From assembly GCA_963565915.1 (NCBI GenBank), contig OY751489.1, forward strand, positions 4,836,001 to 4,900,000: a DNA stretch of 64,000 bases, read 5' to 3'. Position numbers and translations under genes: made by a program. Shown here in pieces: positions 1 to 11,175 of this stretch. Within the stretch, counting starts at the first letter, position 1; each line of letters starts with the position of its first letter. The notes beneath the pieces were generated by a model. It made no database searches and was not told the origin of the DNA. It worked only from the letters and a program-made list of their open reading frames with translations. The DNA comes from Entoloma clypeatum. Lineage: Eukaryota > Basidiomycota > Agaricomycetes > Agaricales > Entolomataceae.

Positions 1-2664
1 TCGAACTTACACCGGACGCACCAAAGGAGCTAGGAGGAAACACATATCCTATGACCCAAAAGGAGCAAGAAGAACTGGACGAATGGGATACAATAACGTG
101 CGGATCAGGAAGGGTGACGAATGGAAAGCCGCCTTCCTGACCAGCCGAGGATTGTTTGAACCATTGGTCATGTTTTTCGGTCTCTGCAACTCCCCGGGAA
201 CGTTCTCTCAGATGATGGCCAGCCTATTCAGGATCAGATCTGTCGGCACATCTGTGTGATTTACATGGATGACATAGTGGTTATTGGTAAAACCAAGGAA
301 GAACTCGCCCGGAACACCGAAGAGATCTTGCAGATTCTGTCAGACAATGACCTGTTCCTAAAGGAGAAGAAGTGTCTTTGGGAAGTAATGAAATGCCCCA
401 TATTGGGATATGTCGTTGGAGAAGGACGTGTTGAGATGGAAACTGAAAAGGTGGACACAATCCGGAACTGGCGAGTACCCACATCAAAAAAGGAAGTCCA
501 GAGGTTCCTGGGATTTGCCAATTTTTATCGACGCTTTATTGAAGGATACTCAAACATCGCAAAGCCACTCACAACACTTACGGGAAATACAGCATTCACA
601 TGGGGACCAGCGGCGCAAGAAGCATTTGAAGGTCTCATACGGGCAATCACGACGGCACCAGTCTTGGCATTGCCCAAACCGGACGGACAGTTCAGGGTCG
701 AAACCGATGCATCAGGTTATGCGATTGGAGCGGTACTTTCACAGAAACAAGACGACAAGTGGCATCCTATCGCGTTCTTGTCGCGGACCATGTCCGCGGC
801 CGAACAGAATTACGAGATATATGACAAGGAACTCTTGGCAGTCATGGAAGCATTGAAGGACTGGCGACATTATCTACTTGAAGCCAAGGAACGTTTCGAG
901 ATCTTAACCGATCACAAAAACCTGGAGTATTTCCGGCGTCCTCAGGACCTAAACCAACGACAGAGGCGCTGGAAGATGAAGTTACAAGACTATGACTTCG
1001 AATTGCGACATGTACCTGGGAAGACAAACGCGAAAGCAGACATCCTGTCACGTTTACCCTGGTATGAGACGGAACTCGAACCGCAGGACAGCGACCAAAT
1101 GCTCAAGGAGGGGCTATTTTTGAAACGATTGGAATCAGAAGATGTGATACAAATGGAGATGTTCACGGAGGAACAATTCTTTGAAAGGGGTGAAACATCT
1201 GATTCCATCAAAATCGGAAACATCACAACCATCGAAAACCCATGGATCGCACGCATCAAGGCCTCGAATCGCATGGAGACAGAAGTAGCCCAGGGTCTGA
1301 AGAAGAATCCTCACTGGTACCAGCAGGAAAATGGCATCACCTACGCAGGAGAACGAGTCTATGTTCCACCAGACCCACAATTGCGCCAAGAACTGATGTT
1401 TGAAGCGCACGATGCACCAGTGGCAGGACATCCAGGACAATATCGAACACATGAACTTCTCACTCGCACCTACTGGTGGCCCACCATCCTACATGACGTA
1501 AAGAAGTATGTGAAAGGTTGTGACACCTGTCAACGTAACAAGATCAGCTGCCAAAGGAGACACGCCCCTCTACACCCTAACGCCGCGCCAAGTCAACCAT
1601 GGGAAGACATAGGGATTGACGTCGTGGGACCGATACCAGAATCTGATGGGAAGAACACAATTCTGGTCATCACGGACAGACATTCAAAGATGCTTCATCT
1701 CATCCCGACAACCGTGGAACTATCGGCTGAAGGATTAGCCAAGATCTATCGGGACCAGATATGGAAGCTTCATGGGATCCCTAAGAAGATCATTAGCAAC
1801 AGAGGACCACAGTTCGCTGCGAAGTTCATGGAGATACTTTGCCGCATGTTGGGAATCAAGAGAAACCTGTCCACTGCGTACCATCCACAAACTGATGGAC
1901 AAGCCGAACGATCGCATCAGGAAACCGAGGTGTTCTTACGAAACTTTGTCAACCATCTACAAGATGATTGGGCAGAATGGATCGCAATCGCAGAATTCCA
2001 GTACAATGACAAAGAACATCAAGCGACAAAGTACACACCATTCTATCTCAACTACGGTCTGCATCCTTGGAAGGGAGAACTTGTGTTGGAAGACACCAAT
2101 CCAGCGGCAAACGACTTCTTGAAAAAACTCAAACAGGCATGAGAAGAAGCCAACGCAGCACTGAAACAGGCCCAGGATCAGATGAAGAAGACAGTTGACA
2201 CACGACGAAGCCCATCTCAGAATTACCGCATCGGAGACAAGGTGTGGCTGGAAGGGACTAACATCAGGACTGATCGTCCCTCAAAGAAACTTGACGCCCT
2301 CCGACATGGACCGTTCAAAGTCCTAGAGAAGAAAGGAGCTAGCGCATACCGTCTTGATCTTCCCAAAACCTGGAAGATGATCCACCCTGTGTTCAACGAG
2401 ACCCTGTTATCGCCATACGAAACCCCGAAATATGCCATTCAGAAAAAGAAGCCAGCCCCTGATCTGATCATCGTCGAAGGACGAGAAGAATACCATGTCT
2501 CCACGATCCTGGACTCTCGGAAATTCCGTGGAAAGATCCAGTACCTTGTCCAATGGGAAGGGTATGGCCCAGAAGAAAACACGTGGGAACCTCAGACTAA
2601 TGTTCAGAACGCTCAAGACTTGATCCGAGATTTTCATCGGCAAAATCCATCGCGTCCACGATAA
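1..2664 (+). pseudogene. Ty3/gypsy chromovirus pol remnant (family A)
   Basis: This is the pol of an LTR retrotransposon, cut by the left window edge. In order it shows the end of reverse transcriptase (YMDD at 262-273), RNase H (TDASGYAIGAVLSQ near 700-745), an integrase HHCC finger (near 1410-1540), the integrase core, and a C-terminal chromodomain (near 2480-2640, [17 protein letters not shown]), which marks it as a chromovirus. It is dead in several ways. Compared with the related copy at 58984-60945 it lacks about 224 bp of RT near position 87, has lost one G near 231, carries Asn instead of the second catalytic Asp of integrase (codon 1798-1800, in SNRGPQFA), and has a TGA stop at 2140-2142 where CGA is expected. 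The frame reopens after the stop and runs to 2664. Confidence 0.93.
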
Positions 2665-2782
2665 AAAGAACAAACTTTGAGAACCATTTTCCACATCGAC
2701 TTCTGTCACATCGAGTTCCCCGCTCCAACTCTTCTCGCCCAACACGTTGTTCTTCTTATACCTTTCAAACATCATTTCTGCC

Positions 2783-3151
2783 ATGTCCAACATCACCGCC
2801 GCCTCCACCGATGCTTCCGATATCAACCCCACCATCACCACCCTCATCGGTGAAGCGCTCTCCATGCGCGACCAGATCCATGCGCTCGAAACCTCCGTCG
2901 CCGACATCCTCCACCGACAGATGCATATCTGCCTTCATACCCTCTCCGATTTACCAACCGCCCCCACCGCTGAGGAGAAGCTCATCCTCAAAAACTATAC
3001 CAACACCCTTGCTGTCGAAAATCGACGCCTTCGCCTCGCCGTTCGAGGTTTAGAGTTTGCCATGGCGGTAAACGATGAACTGATAAAGGATTGGGGTAAC
3101 CGAGTTGACCCTGCCTGGGCCGATCCAAATGGCAACGATGGATGGGAGTAG
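2783..3151 (+). CDS. Small post-pol ORF of gypsy family A
   Basis: A 122-residue ORF lies between the pol stop and the 3' LTR, in the place where envelope genes sit in some retroelements. It has no signal peptide or membrane segment, so it is not an envelope. It is predicted mostly helical (for example TAEEKLILKNYTNTLAVENR) and ends in a Trp/Asp/Asn-rich tail. A diverged relative of that tail can be read on the minus strand at about 54655-54710 beside another gypsy LTR, so the ORF belongs to the element family. The ATG at 2783 is chosen over an in-frame one at 2747 because it starts the polar protein. I do not know its function. Confidence 0.6.
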   Translation: MSNITAASTDASDINPTITTLIGEALSMRDQIHALETSVADILHRQMHICLHTLSDLPTAPTAEEKLILKNYTNTLAVENRRLRLAVRGLEFAMAVNDELIKDWGNRVDPAWADPNGNDGWE

Positions 3152-3188
3152 GTAGTCTGTGAGGACACAGACCTTGAGGAGGGGAACA

Positions 3189-3558
3189 TGTTACGGACTA
3201 ACGACTACGGACGTATGCGCTTACTTTTTCACTTTTACTCATCGGCCCCCGCTTACACATATCGTATTATACTTTATTTCCTTTAGTATACTTCGCTCCC
3301 GCGCTGACTCGCTTTCCGCAGCTGTCTGACTCATTCCGCAGTCAGCTTACTCATTAGTGCATAGCCTTCCGCAGTCGCCTTACTCATGCGCACTGCCTTC
3401 CGCAGTTACTGACTCATTCGCTACCGCTCATAGTCAGTACTATATAAACCTCATGTACCATAGCTACATTCCTTAGATTTAGCAATCACATTGCTCTTCG
3501 CCTTTCCATCTTCCTGCATACTCTGCCCGAACCTTGGAACGGTTTGTTACGCATAACA
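3189..3558 (+). repeat. 3' LTR, gypsy family A
   Basis: This is a 370-bp LTR running TGTTACGG...GCATAACA, with a TATA box (TATATAAA) at 3441-3448. It matches the LTR at 57541-57910 base for base in length, with a handful of transitions. It directly follows the pol and post-pol ORFs, so it is the 3' LTR. The 5' LTR lies left of the window and no target duplication can be tested. Confidence 0.93.
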
Positions 3559-6197
3559 ATGACTAGCAGGAATCCAAAAATGGTTTGAGTTTGAATATAC
3601 TGTTTAGTAGGTGAAACATCGGAGCTTCGTTGGAGTCCATCAGAGGTCGGACGTGGGACTGAGACCAGAGAGTTGTGACTTGGACACAGTACTGAGCTCA
3701 TTGAAGAGTAACGATGGAGGAAGAGCAGTAGATGATGATGTCGTCGGTGTATTGTACCACAGTGAGGATCTCTGGCATGAACTGAGAGTAGAGGAGTGAA
3801 CTTGGTTGATATTCAAACTGAGGAACTACAGGTATGGTATGAGCTTAAATATCTAAATGTGATTACTTTATGGAGATGGTCAGAGTAGGTCCGGAGTTGT
3901 GGCATAAGTTGCCAGCGACTGTATCAAACATCGGAGATGTTGGTCAGTGGACCATGCAGAAAAGGCAATGCATAAGTAAACAGGAATATGGATATGATAT
4001 GCATAAAGACATGAAGTTATGAATATGAAATGCACAATGGCAACATGCAGAGATGTGGAGGTAACGGATGTCCGGAATATCAGAGGATGATTGGAGTGGA
4101 TCAGAGCTTTGGAAAATGGATATAACAGAACACTCCCATCTGGGATGTCTTCAGGAAATTCATCATGGACAACCCAGGGGAGTTTGCCTTTAGGGATCGA
4201 CCTACACCCAACACAACTGTTGGCAGTAGTCATGTGGTAGTGCACTGGATTCAAAGGGGTGCAGCCCCCTCTGGCAAGCAAATATAATCAACCACATTTA
4301 CTCTATATTAAGGGGACTGTACCCCTAGTATACATACCACTATACAAATTGATGACCCAAAAGAAAGAAAAAAAAAAGAGGCCTAATATCTCAAGCTAGA
4401 GAGCTGATCGCATTGAGTTTCATGATATCCCCTAAACCATTCACATTGATTCCAACAGCAGTGAAGGTGGGGTTTGATGTAGCCAATACAGAAAAGAGTT
4501 GAGAGGTGAAGAAAAGTAAATAAAGAGTAAAGATAAACAAGGGAAATGAAGTAAATGGAATGTGTCACTATACTACCACTGTAACACTTGGATGGGAAAG
4601 AAAATGATGTTACTGTGGCAGTACAGGGCAGGATGAGAGAAGAAGAGAAAATTTGTATGTAGAAAGTATACAATCTATTTAATTAAGGATAAAAAAATAT
4701 GAAAGCAATCCACCCTCTGGATGTCTGTAAATATGCTACTGTACTATTTCGACCAAGTGTTCACATCATGTGTCACAGAGGGCCATGAACTGAACACTTT
4801 GGGTATGTGTCACACATCACGGGCCCCAAAATCAGCCATTTTGACCGATTTTTGGCTTCAGAGGCCCTCGGATCCAATCAAAATTACCATATTTGGTAAT
4901 ATTTATAAGCAGTGAACACCTGTTCCAGTGAACACTTCGAAATGATACAGTATTCTGTAGTGGGCTGGATGGCTGATCAATCTTACTACTTATGTAATGA
5001 TGAGATTGATGTGCGATCAAGGTTCCAATGCTATTTGGCTGGCATTACTAATACGGCCCAGTGGAAATCAGGTCAGCTGGAATTGTGATTTTTCACCAAT
5101 TTTTCAGTGGTTTTTCAGGCCTGAGTGGGTTAAAATTGGATTAAATGGGAAAATTGATGATTCCCACTCAAACCCTAAAAGTTGAACCATTTGTGGGTCA
5201 TATCGGGGAACTCAAGGGGTTTGATCAGGGTTTTTCAGGGTGTTTTTCAGTTCCAAGCCAGTTCTGGTTAGTCGAAAAACAGGACTAAGCCCTTATTGAG
5301 CGGGAATCAGCTGGGAAAAATAATCGGATTTCAAGATAATTCCCACCCAAACATAATAAGTTGGACGATTTATCGGTTAACTCAAATTTCCTATTTTAAC
5401 CTGATGAAAGCCCTGAAAAATCACGATCCCAGCCGACCCGATTTCGACTGGGCATACGGCATCAACGGCAAAAGGATAAATGGCGATTATCCGCAAAGGA
5501 GATTGACCCGTTGTGAAGAAGACTTGGTGTTGGAAGTTCGCGCCAAGTTCTGTCAAATGTTCTTGTCGTGACGCAAGAGCAAGAAAATTGTACGTGAAGT
5601 CATCAATGTTCCCAGGTACCTGGAGCAAGATGTTGAACGAGGTCAGCGGCATAATGCGAAAATGTCTGTGAGTGAGGCAAGACCAGTGTCAAGAGATGAT
5701 TTTTGTGTGGTTGTTATCGATATAAAGACTCATCCACAGGGATTGACAGGGATTTGCAAAGATTTTCGAGAAAATAGCATGCGAAAGTGGAGCTGAGAAA
5801 AGCCGTGCGCTGCAGGCATATACAGTCTTCAATTTGACACCGATCGCAGCGGAACGGAACAACGCTTGAGCAAGACAAGATAACGGAGAAACAGGCGCCA
5901 GGAGGGGACCGAGCGCCAGAGTCATCAAGGCACCTCCGTGGCGCAAATGCGATACACTAGATTGGCAACAGACACCGCAAACGGGCAACAAATTTGAACG
6001 CTGCCCACTGTGAATTGTGGCGATGACCGGGCTGTCGCAAGGCGGTGCTCAATGGACGCCGCACATTCGCACGCACGGACCCTTGCGGAAAGTGGGGAGA
6101 TTGAACCGGAGCTTTAAAAGTAGGATTGGAACCCACGACCACATTCCCCAACCGACGGCCGCCAGCAGCAGCCATTTCGCCTTATCCACCAACCACC
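3559..6197. other. Decayed intergenic region left of RHO1
   Basis: No complete gene is visible. A minus-strand stretch (3600-3800) contains a possible broken non-LTR reverse transcriptase with the motif QYTDDIIIYC. An imperfect inverted repeat of 24 bp (21 matches) sits at 5071-5094 and 5415-5438, suggesting a decayed foldback element. Short open frames at 5296-5571 and elsewhere have no recognisable domain. The last few hundred bases should hold the RHO1 promoter. Confidence 0.5.
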
Positions 6198-7151
6198 ATG
6201 TCCGAAATCAGAAGGAAGCTCGTCATCGTCGGCGACGGCGCCTGCGGAAAGGTCTGTGCACATCCTCCTCCTCGCCCACCATGACTGACTCACTCATTGT
6301 CCAGACCTGTCTGTTGATCGTCTTCTCGAAAGGCACTTTTCCAGAGGTCACTGCTATATACCTTTTGGAGGTGGGCCCGTTGCTCACCCCAATCTTAGGT
6401 CTACGTCCCCACCGTCTTCGAGAACTATGTCGCAGACGTCGAGGTTGACGGCAAGCACGTCGAGCTTGCTTTATGGGATACGGCCGGTCAAGAAGATTAT
6501 GACCGTCTCCGACCCCTCTCATACCCAGACTCCCACGTCATCCTCATCTGCTTCGCCGTCGATTCCCCAGATTCCCTGGATAACGTGCAAGAGAAGGTCC
6601 GCTCCCACCCCCTTATTTCGTTTTTTGCCTCGTGATACCGATGGTTTCATCTTTAGTGGATTTCGGAAGTCATGCACTTCTGCGCTGGACTGCCCATCAT
6701 CCTCGTTGGTTGCAAGAAGGATCTGCGGAGAGATCCTCGCGTGATTGAGGAGTTGAGGAAGACGAGTCAAAGACCCGTTTCCCCCGAAGAGGTATGCCTC
6801 TTCCTCTCCACCTTTCCCTTCGTTCTCGCCCCACTCCTTCGGCTTTCTGGCCATTTTGCTCTCCCTTCCGAACCCGGTATATGACATCCAGGTGATATCA
6901 TGGCTGATGACGTGTCTCCGGATCTTTACCGCCATTTTATATTTATCGTTTCCATCTTACACGCCACTTACGACGCCTTCTTCTCCTAACAGGGTATGGC
7001 AGTTGCTCAGAAGATTGGAGCGAAACACTACCTCGAATGCTCCGCCAAGTCAGGCGAAGGTGTCCGTGAAGTCTTCCAATACGCAACCCGCGCGGCACTC
7101 TTGTCTCGCACGCGTAGGTCGAAGTCGAAGAGCGGGTGCATAGTGTTGTAG
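6198..7151 (+). CDS. RHO1: Rho1 family small GTPase
   Basis: This encodes a membrane-anchored GTP-binding switch that, in fungi, activates beta-1,3-glucan synthase and protein kinase C for cell-wall and actin control. Five exons are clear: 6198-6251, 6305-6346, 6399-6596, 6657-6791 and 6993-7151, all with GT...AG introns. The joined protein begins [20 protein letters not shown] (P-loop GDGACGK), has the effector region VPTVFENY, switch [21 protein letters not shown], the base-binding motif CKKDLR (the family TKxD/NKxD site) and [10 protein letters not shown]. It ends in a basic stretch and a CAAX box, CIVL; a final leucine predicts geranylgeranylation. The length, about 195 residues, is normal for Rho1. 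No lesion is seen. Confidence 0.96.
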
Positions 7152-7986
7152 ATACCTCCCGAAATCCAGTAGGCGCAAGGGGTTGGGTAGGACGGTGATT
7201 CGACGCGTGGGGGTGGGGGGGCTGTATGAGGAGTGAGTGGGACAATGGAGCCTTTTCGTTCAACAGTCTTGTTTGACTCTTGTCTATCGTGCTTGATGAC
7301 CTTCCCTCCCTTTCACTTTCTCCTCTCCGTGTCTTCCCATCCTTCTTGCCTGTTCACATTGCTACTTTTATACTCTCCCTTCTTGCGTTGCCAGACGTCA
7401 TGCCCCACGATCCCGTACGCCCGTATCACAGATCTATATTCTCTATGACTTGTGCAATACCCTCTCCGAAATACGACTTTTCTTTTCCATCTTTTGACCT
7501 TTTGTGACGGGACGTTGCTGTCACTCTTGTGAATATGAACACTGGAAATTTTCTTGTTTCGAAATCGGCTTGAGAAATCACTGAACTCGAAGTATACCAC
7601 ATTACAAGGGGTAATCAAACCGGTGTCACCCGCCCCTGCTTTTGAGGTTAATGCTCATCATCTACTCTCTGACCTCTCTGCTCAAGATGCTAACAGGAGA
7701 AACACAGAGCCGAGGGTCAGGCATACCTTACCTCGCTGCATCCACGATTTGACAGCAAGCGGAGAACCTTCAAAGGTATGCCTCTTGCACTTAACAAGCG
7801 GAACAATGAAACTCATTTCAATTGCCCACGGTCTTAAGACTCTTTCCGGGCTGTCGATATCCCATGCACAACACAAAGATATGGTTCGTAAAGTGTTGAA
7901 TGGAGAGCATCTCCATGAGGAGAGTGTCCTCGACGTAATGTGAGTAAACCTTTCCGTTCTCGACAGTTATTGAACTGCGAGTCACC
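7152..7986. other. RHO1 3' flank
   Basis: Contains the presumed RHO1 3' UTR and an open stretch (7554-7943, +) that may include decayed coding sequence upstream of the TOR fragment. I recognise no domain in it. Confidence 0.3.
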
Positions 7987-8922
7987 TTGAGTGGGAGGTC
8001 TCAGCCTCTTGAACACGCGGTTCCTTCGACTGTCCGTCAGGAGCATCTGAAGGCGGCATGGAAAACCTTCAAAATAAAGACGTTGGATGAGTGGAACCAA
8101 TGGATCCATTGTTTGGAAGTCGAACTCATAAAGGAAGCTCCGTCCCACCCAATTCGCGCTTGCATGACGCTGGGAAATACTTATCCTCCCCTTGCTCGAG
8201 ACCTCTTCAACGCCGCGTTCTTCTCATGTTGGTCCCAGATGTACGAGTATTATCAGGTCCGTCAGTTGATCTGAAATTTCTACATCGGGATACATAACTT
8301 TAGGTCAATAAGAGGATCTCTTGCAATCAATCGAGTCCACACTCACATCGGATATGGCCCCAATTGATGTCATTTATCGACTGTTGAACCTCGCCGAATT
8401 CATGAGCAACACGATACGGCGTGGGGTATGTTTGTAATGGCGCGCGACCAGTATGATATCACTAAACACGAGGAATGGTACGAACGCCTGGGATATTGGG
8501 ATGATGCGCTGGCAGCCTCTGACGAGAAGCTTGCGGTCCGTCCTCACGACACCGAAATCAAGCTGGGCCGCCTCAGGTGCCTGCACGCGTTGGGAGAGTG
8601 GGAAAATTTAGCGCCGTGCGGCAGTCTGTGGTCGACACCTGATCCAAAGCTCAGAAAAGCCATCGCTCCGATGGCTGTTGCAGCCGCCTGGGCATTGCAA
8701 TCCTGGGATATGATGGATAACTATCCGACTGGGTTGCGCTCAGATTCTCCGGATCTTCCTTTCTATCGGGCTATTCTTGCTGTGCATCGCAACCAATTTC
8801 CGAAGGCACTTGCGCACATCGCCAGAGCGCGTGACCTCTTGTCCCCCGAGCTCAAATCCTTCGTAGGGGAGAATTACACCTGTTCATACAAGTGGGTTCC
8901 TCCTGTTTTGGTGGCTTCGTAA
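7987..8922 (+). pseudogene. TOR: Truncated TOR kinase FAT-domain copy
   Basis: TOR is the large PI3K-related kinase that couples nutrients to growth. Only part of its FAT domain is present. The first block (7990-8255) has HPIRAC and YPPLARDLFNAAFFSCW, which match the conserved FAT segment. A second block (8340-8425) resembles VIYRLLNLAEFM. A third (8445-8900) carries HEEWYERLGYWDDALAASDE and further helical repeats. Roughly 65 residues expected between the second and third blocks are missing, the blocks are in different frames, and no HEAT repeats, FRB, kinase or FATC domain occurs nearby. It is therefore a partial, probably non-functional duplicate; the working TOR gene must be elsewhere. 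The assignment rests on recall of the family, not a search. Confidence 0.72.
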
Positions 8923-9385
8923 GAGCTGATTCGAGAGCATTCAGTACCCTCGTTCGGGCACAGATGCTCTCCGAATGTAGTTATATTCCAGGCCACATTT
9001 GAAGACGCCTACTCGGTCCGATTCATAAATAAGAAAGTAAAAAGAATGCTAAAATCAAGCAAGGTCGGATAATAGTAGGAAGTGTTCTAAGTCGGTTCTG
9101 CGTATCAAAGAATGGAATTGGGCAAGGCTAAAAATAAGGAAGGGAGAGGAGCGGCAAGTTGCATTCGAGGCAACAGCCTTCGACATAGGCGTAGAAATCC
9201 GATCCCAAACCCGTGGAACACGTGGAAATAGTACAGAGGCAATAGGAAGACGAGGATAATGACCATAAGAATGACACTAAGTATTACATTGATGCTCTCG
9301 CAACCGGGAGACTTGGGGTGACGTTGCTTGCAAATGATCTTGATCTTCGGCAAGAATGCCATCAAGATGACCGTAACGGCGGCAA

Positions 9386-9393
9386 GGGCGAAC
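9386..9393. repeat. Target-site duplication, left copy (GGGCGAAC)
   Basis: This 8-bp sequence is repeated exactly at 10023-10030 on the other side of the MITE. Eight-base duplications are typical of hAT superfamily insertion. Confidence 0.9.
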
Positions 9394-10022
9394 AGGACCC
9401 CCCATAATCAGGGAACAGGCTGGCTCAAACCCAGGGTCCCACGTGTCCGAACCAAATCAGCGGTCCGTGTCCGAACATGCGAGCCAGCCTCGTCTGGCAG
9501 GGCCCAAATTTGTCCGAATCGGCGAGTCAGCCTCTAAAAAGCACTATTTTTCGCGGCGCTGCCGCGCAATCATCGTTTTTCGACTAATTACGGGTTTTCC
9601 TACTCTGTCGGGTCGGTAATATTACCCTAGCTCATCCTAATCTCTGTTCTGCCTGGCAAACAATTTCATTGCCTCTTTGAACTTAGAATGTCCTTCCTTG
9701 AGCTCGAATAACTGATAATCTGCGGGCGAGATTTCAGGATTGCCTCCATCAATCTTCATGGCTTCAGATTGCGAGAGAGTAGCACATGTAACAGTTGTCA
9801 ATTTGAACTGTGGTAGTGAGTTTCAGTAGGCCACAACGCTGCTGGGGCTTGCTGAGGGGTTCCCTCTGGAACGCGTCCGGACGGCCACCATGTCCGAACA
9901 CTGTACCTGGGCTCCGCCTGCGGCGGGCCAACTTGTCCGAACTTTGACCTGGCCCTAGGCCGATTTGGGTCGGTTTTTGTCCGAACCATGAGCTAGCCTG
10001 CCCCGTGATTATGGGGGGTCCT
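9394..10022. mobile_element. hAT-type MITE, 629 bp
   Basis: This is a non-autonomous DNA transposon with terminal inverted repeats AGGACCCCCCATAATCA, perfect for 17 bp, flanked by the 8-bp duplication GGGCGAAC. It encodes no transposase. The octamer TGTCCGAA occurs six times in one orientation, three near the left end (9444, 9468, 9511) and three near the right end (9891, 9934, 9978). This resembles the subterminal repeats that hAT transposases bind. A GC-rich short palindrome (GCGGCGCTGCCGC) lies near 9551. The element sits inside the coding sequence of a minus-strand gene. Confidence 0.88.
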
Positions 10023-10269
10023 GGGCGAACACCGGAATGAAGGTAGCCAATTTCCAGCCCCATGGGGCTCGGTCTTCTACTCTTCGATATGAGTATCGTC
10101 TGGGCGACATAGGTTGTGCACTCACGATAAATGGGGATGTTGACGGTCCCCACAGCAGCTCCAACCTGTGCCCTCGCGTGGTTGAACCACTCGATCCCAT
10201 GGACCAATTCCCTACATCGTCCACGCGCGATGTACTTGAATCAAGAAAGGTTAGTACCCGGTTGATCAT

Positions 10270-11175
10270 ATGTCAGTCAACAGGACACCCACATATGCTG
10301 CCGTCGCAGGAGCGGCAGCGAAAGCTAACGCTGTGGTCAACCGCGTGGCCGGGTTCATCCGGATTGTCGCCCTGATTTGTGTTTTGTGCATGAATGTTTG
10401 GAATATGGCGGGGTTAAGTGTTCTGGATGGTTTTGAGTGCCGGATGCTTTGCGGCATGTAGTAGACAATGTGCTTACACGATTTGGGGCAGGGCGGGTGC
10501 GGCGGGGATGGCGGCCATGATGTAGAGTGGAGGCCCCAAACTTTATGATATAGAAGCTTACATGATAATTTCAACCTGGACTAAGCCCATGCTCCCCCGC
10601 AGACTGCACGCCCCATTTCTGTTCGTCACTGTCTTCATTCCATCAGATCCGGCTATTTTTGGAGTAACCTATGACTTCTGCAAAATCCTCACGACCGCAC
10701 GCTCACTCGCAACTTGTTCGAGTAGAGAAACTCCGAACCCATGCACCGTCACGACGCCTGCGCTCACAGCGTTGGAGCGGCGCAAATGAGATGGGGCAGT
10801 GGTTCGGGGAGCCGTTTCAATTTCTGCCCAACATGCAACAGCCAGACACGGATTCCCAGGAGCTGTAGATCGACAAGCTGTGAAAGGACCTCGTCTTCAT
10901 GTGGCGCTCGCTGCTGTACTTGGATTTCCGGATCGTGCTCACCTGCTCGTACGTCGAGCGCGATCCCGTCGCACTGGTTTATCCTCGGTTATATGACTTC
11001 AATACAGATCTTTCGAGGTGTGTGTTTTTAGTTAGCTGGGACTCGGAAGGACGCGTGAGGACGGAGTAAATTTTAATGCCGCGCCGCTTCCACTTTTCGG
11101 TTATGATGTCTACGTAACGGATCTAGTAAGTCTATGATCGCGCATTGGGCTTTCTCTCACATTCAGCATGCAAAG
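10270..11175. other. Region with unassigned open stretches
   Basis: Both strands have short open frames: 10266-10574 (-), which may hold 5' exons of the MITE-split gene, and 10562-10996 (+), with a stretch reading DLVFMWRSLLYLDFRIVLTC in one frame. The latter looks protein-like but contains stops and no domain I can name. No gene is called. Confidence 0.25.

Larger units (their letters stand above)
9105..10269 (-). pseudogene. Unknown minus-strand gene split by a MITE
   Basis: Two minus-strand open stretches flank the hAT-type MITE: 10269 down to 10031 and 9393 down to 9105. Deleting the 629-bp element plus one 8-bp target copy (637 bp) puts them exactly in one frame, giving ...WKLATFIPVFA followed by LAAVTVILMAFLPK. 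The downstream part has a hydrophobic stretch (VILSVILMVIILVFLLPLYYF) followed by a basic tail, so the ancestral product was probably a membrane protein. An intron with donor GTGAGTGC near 10120 may precede the junction. I do not recognise the family. As it stands, the coding sequence is interrupted. Confidence 0.55.
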
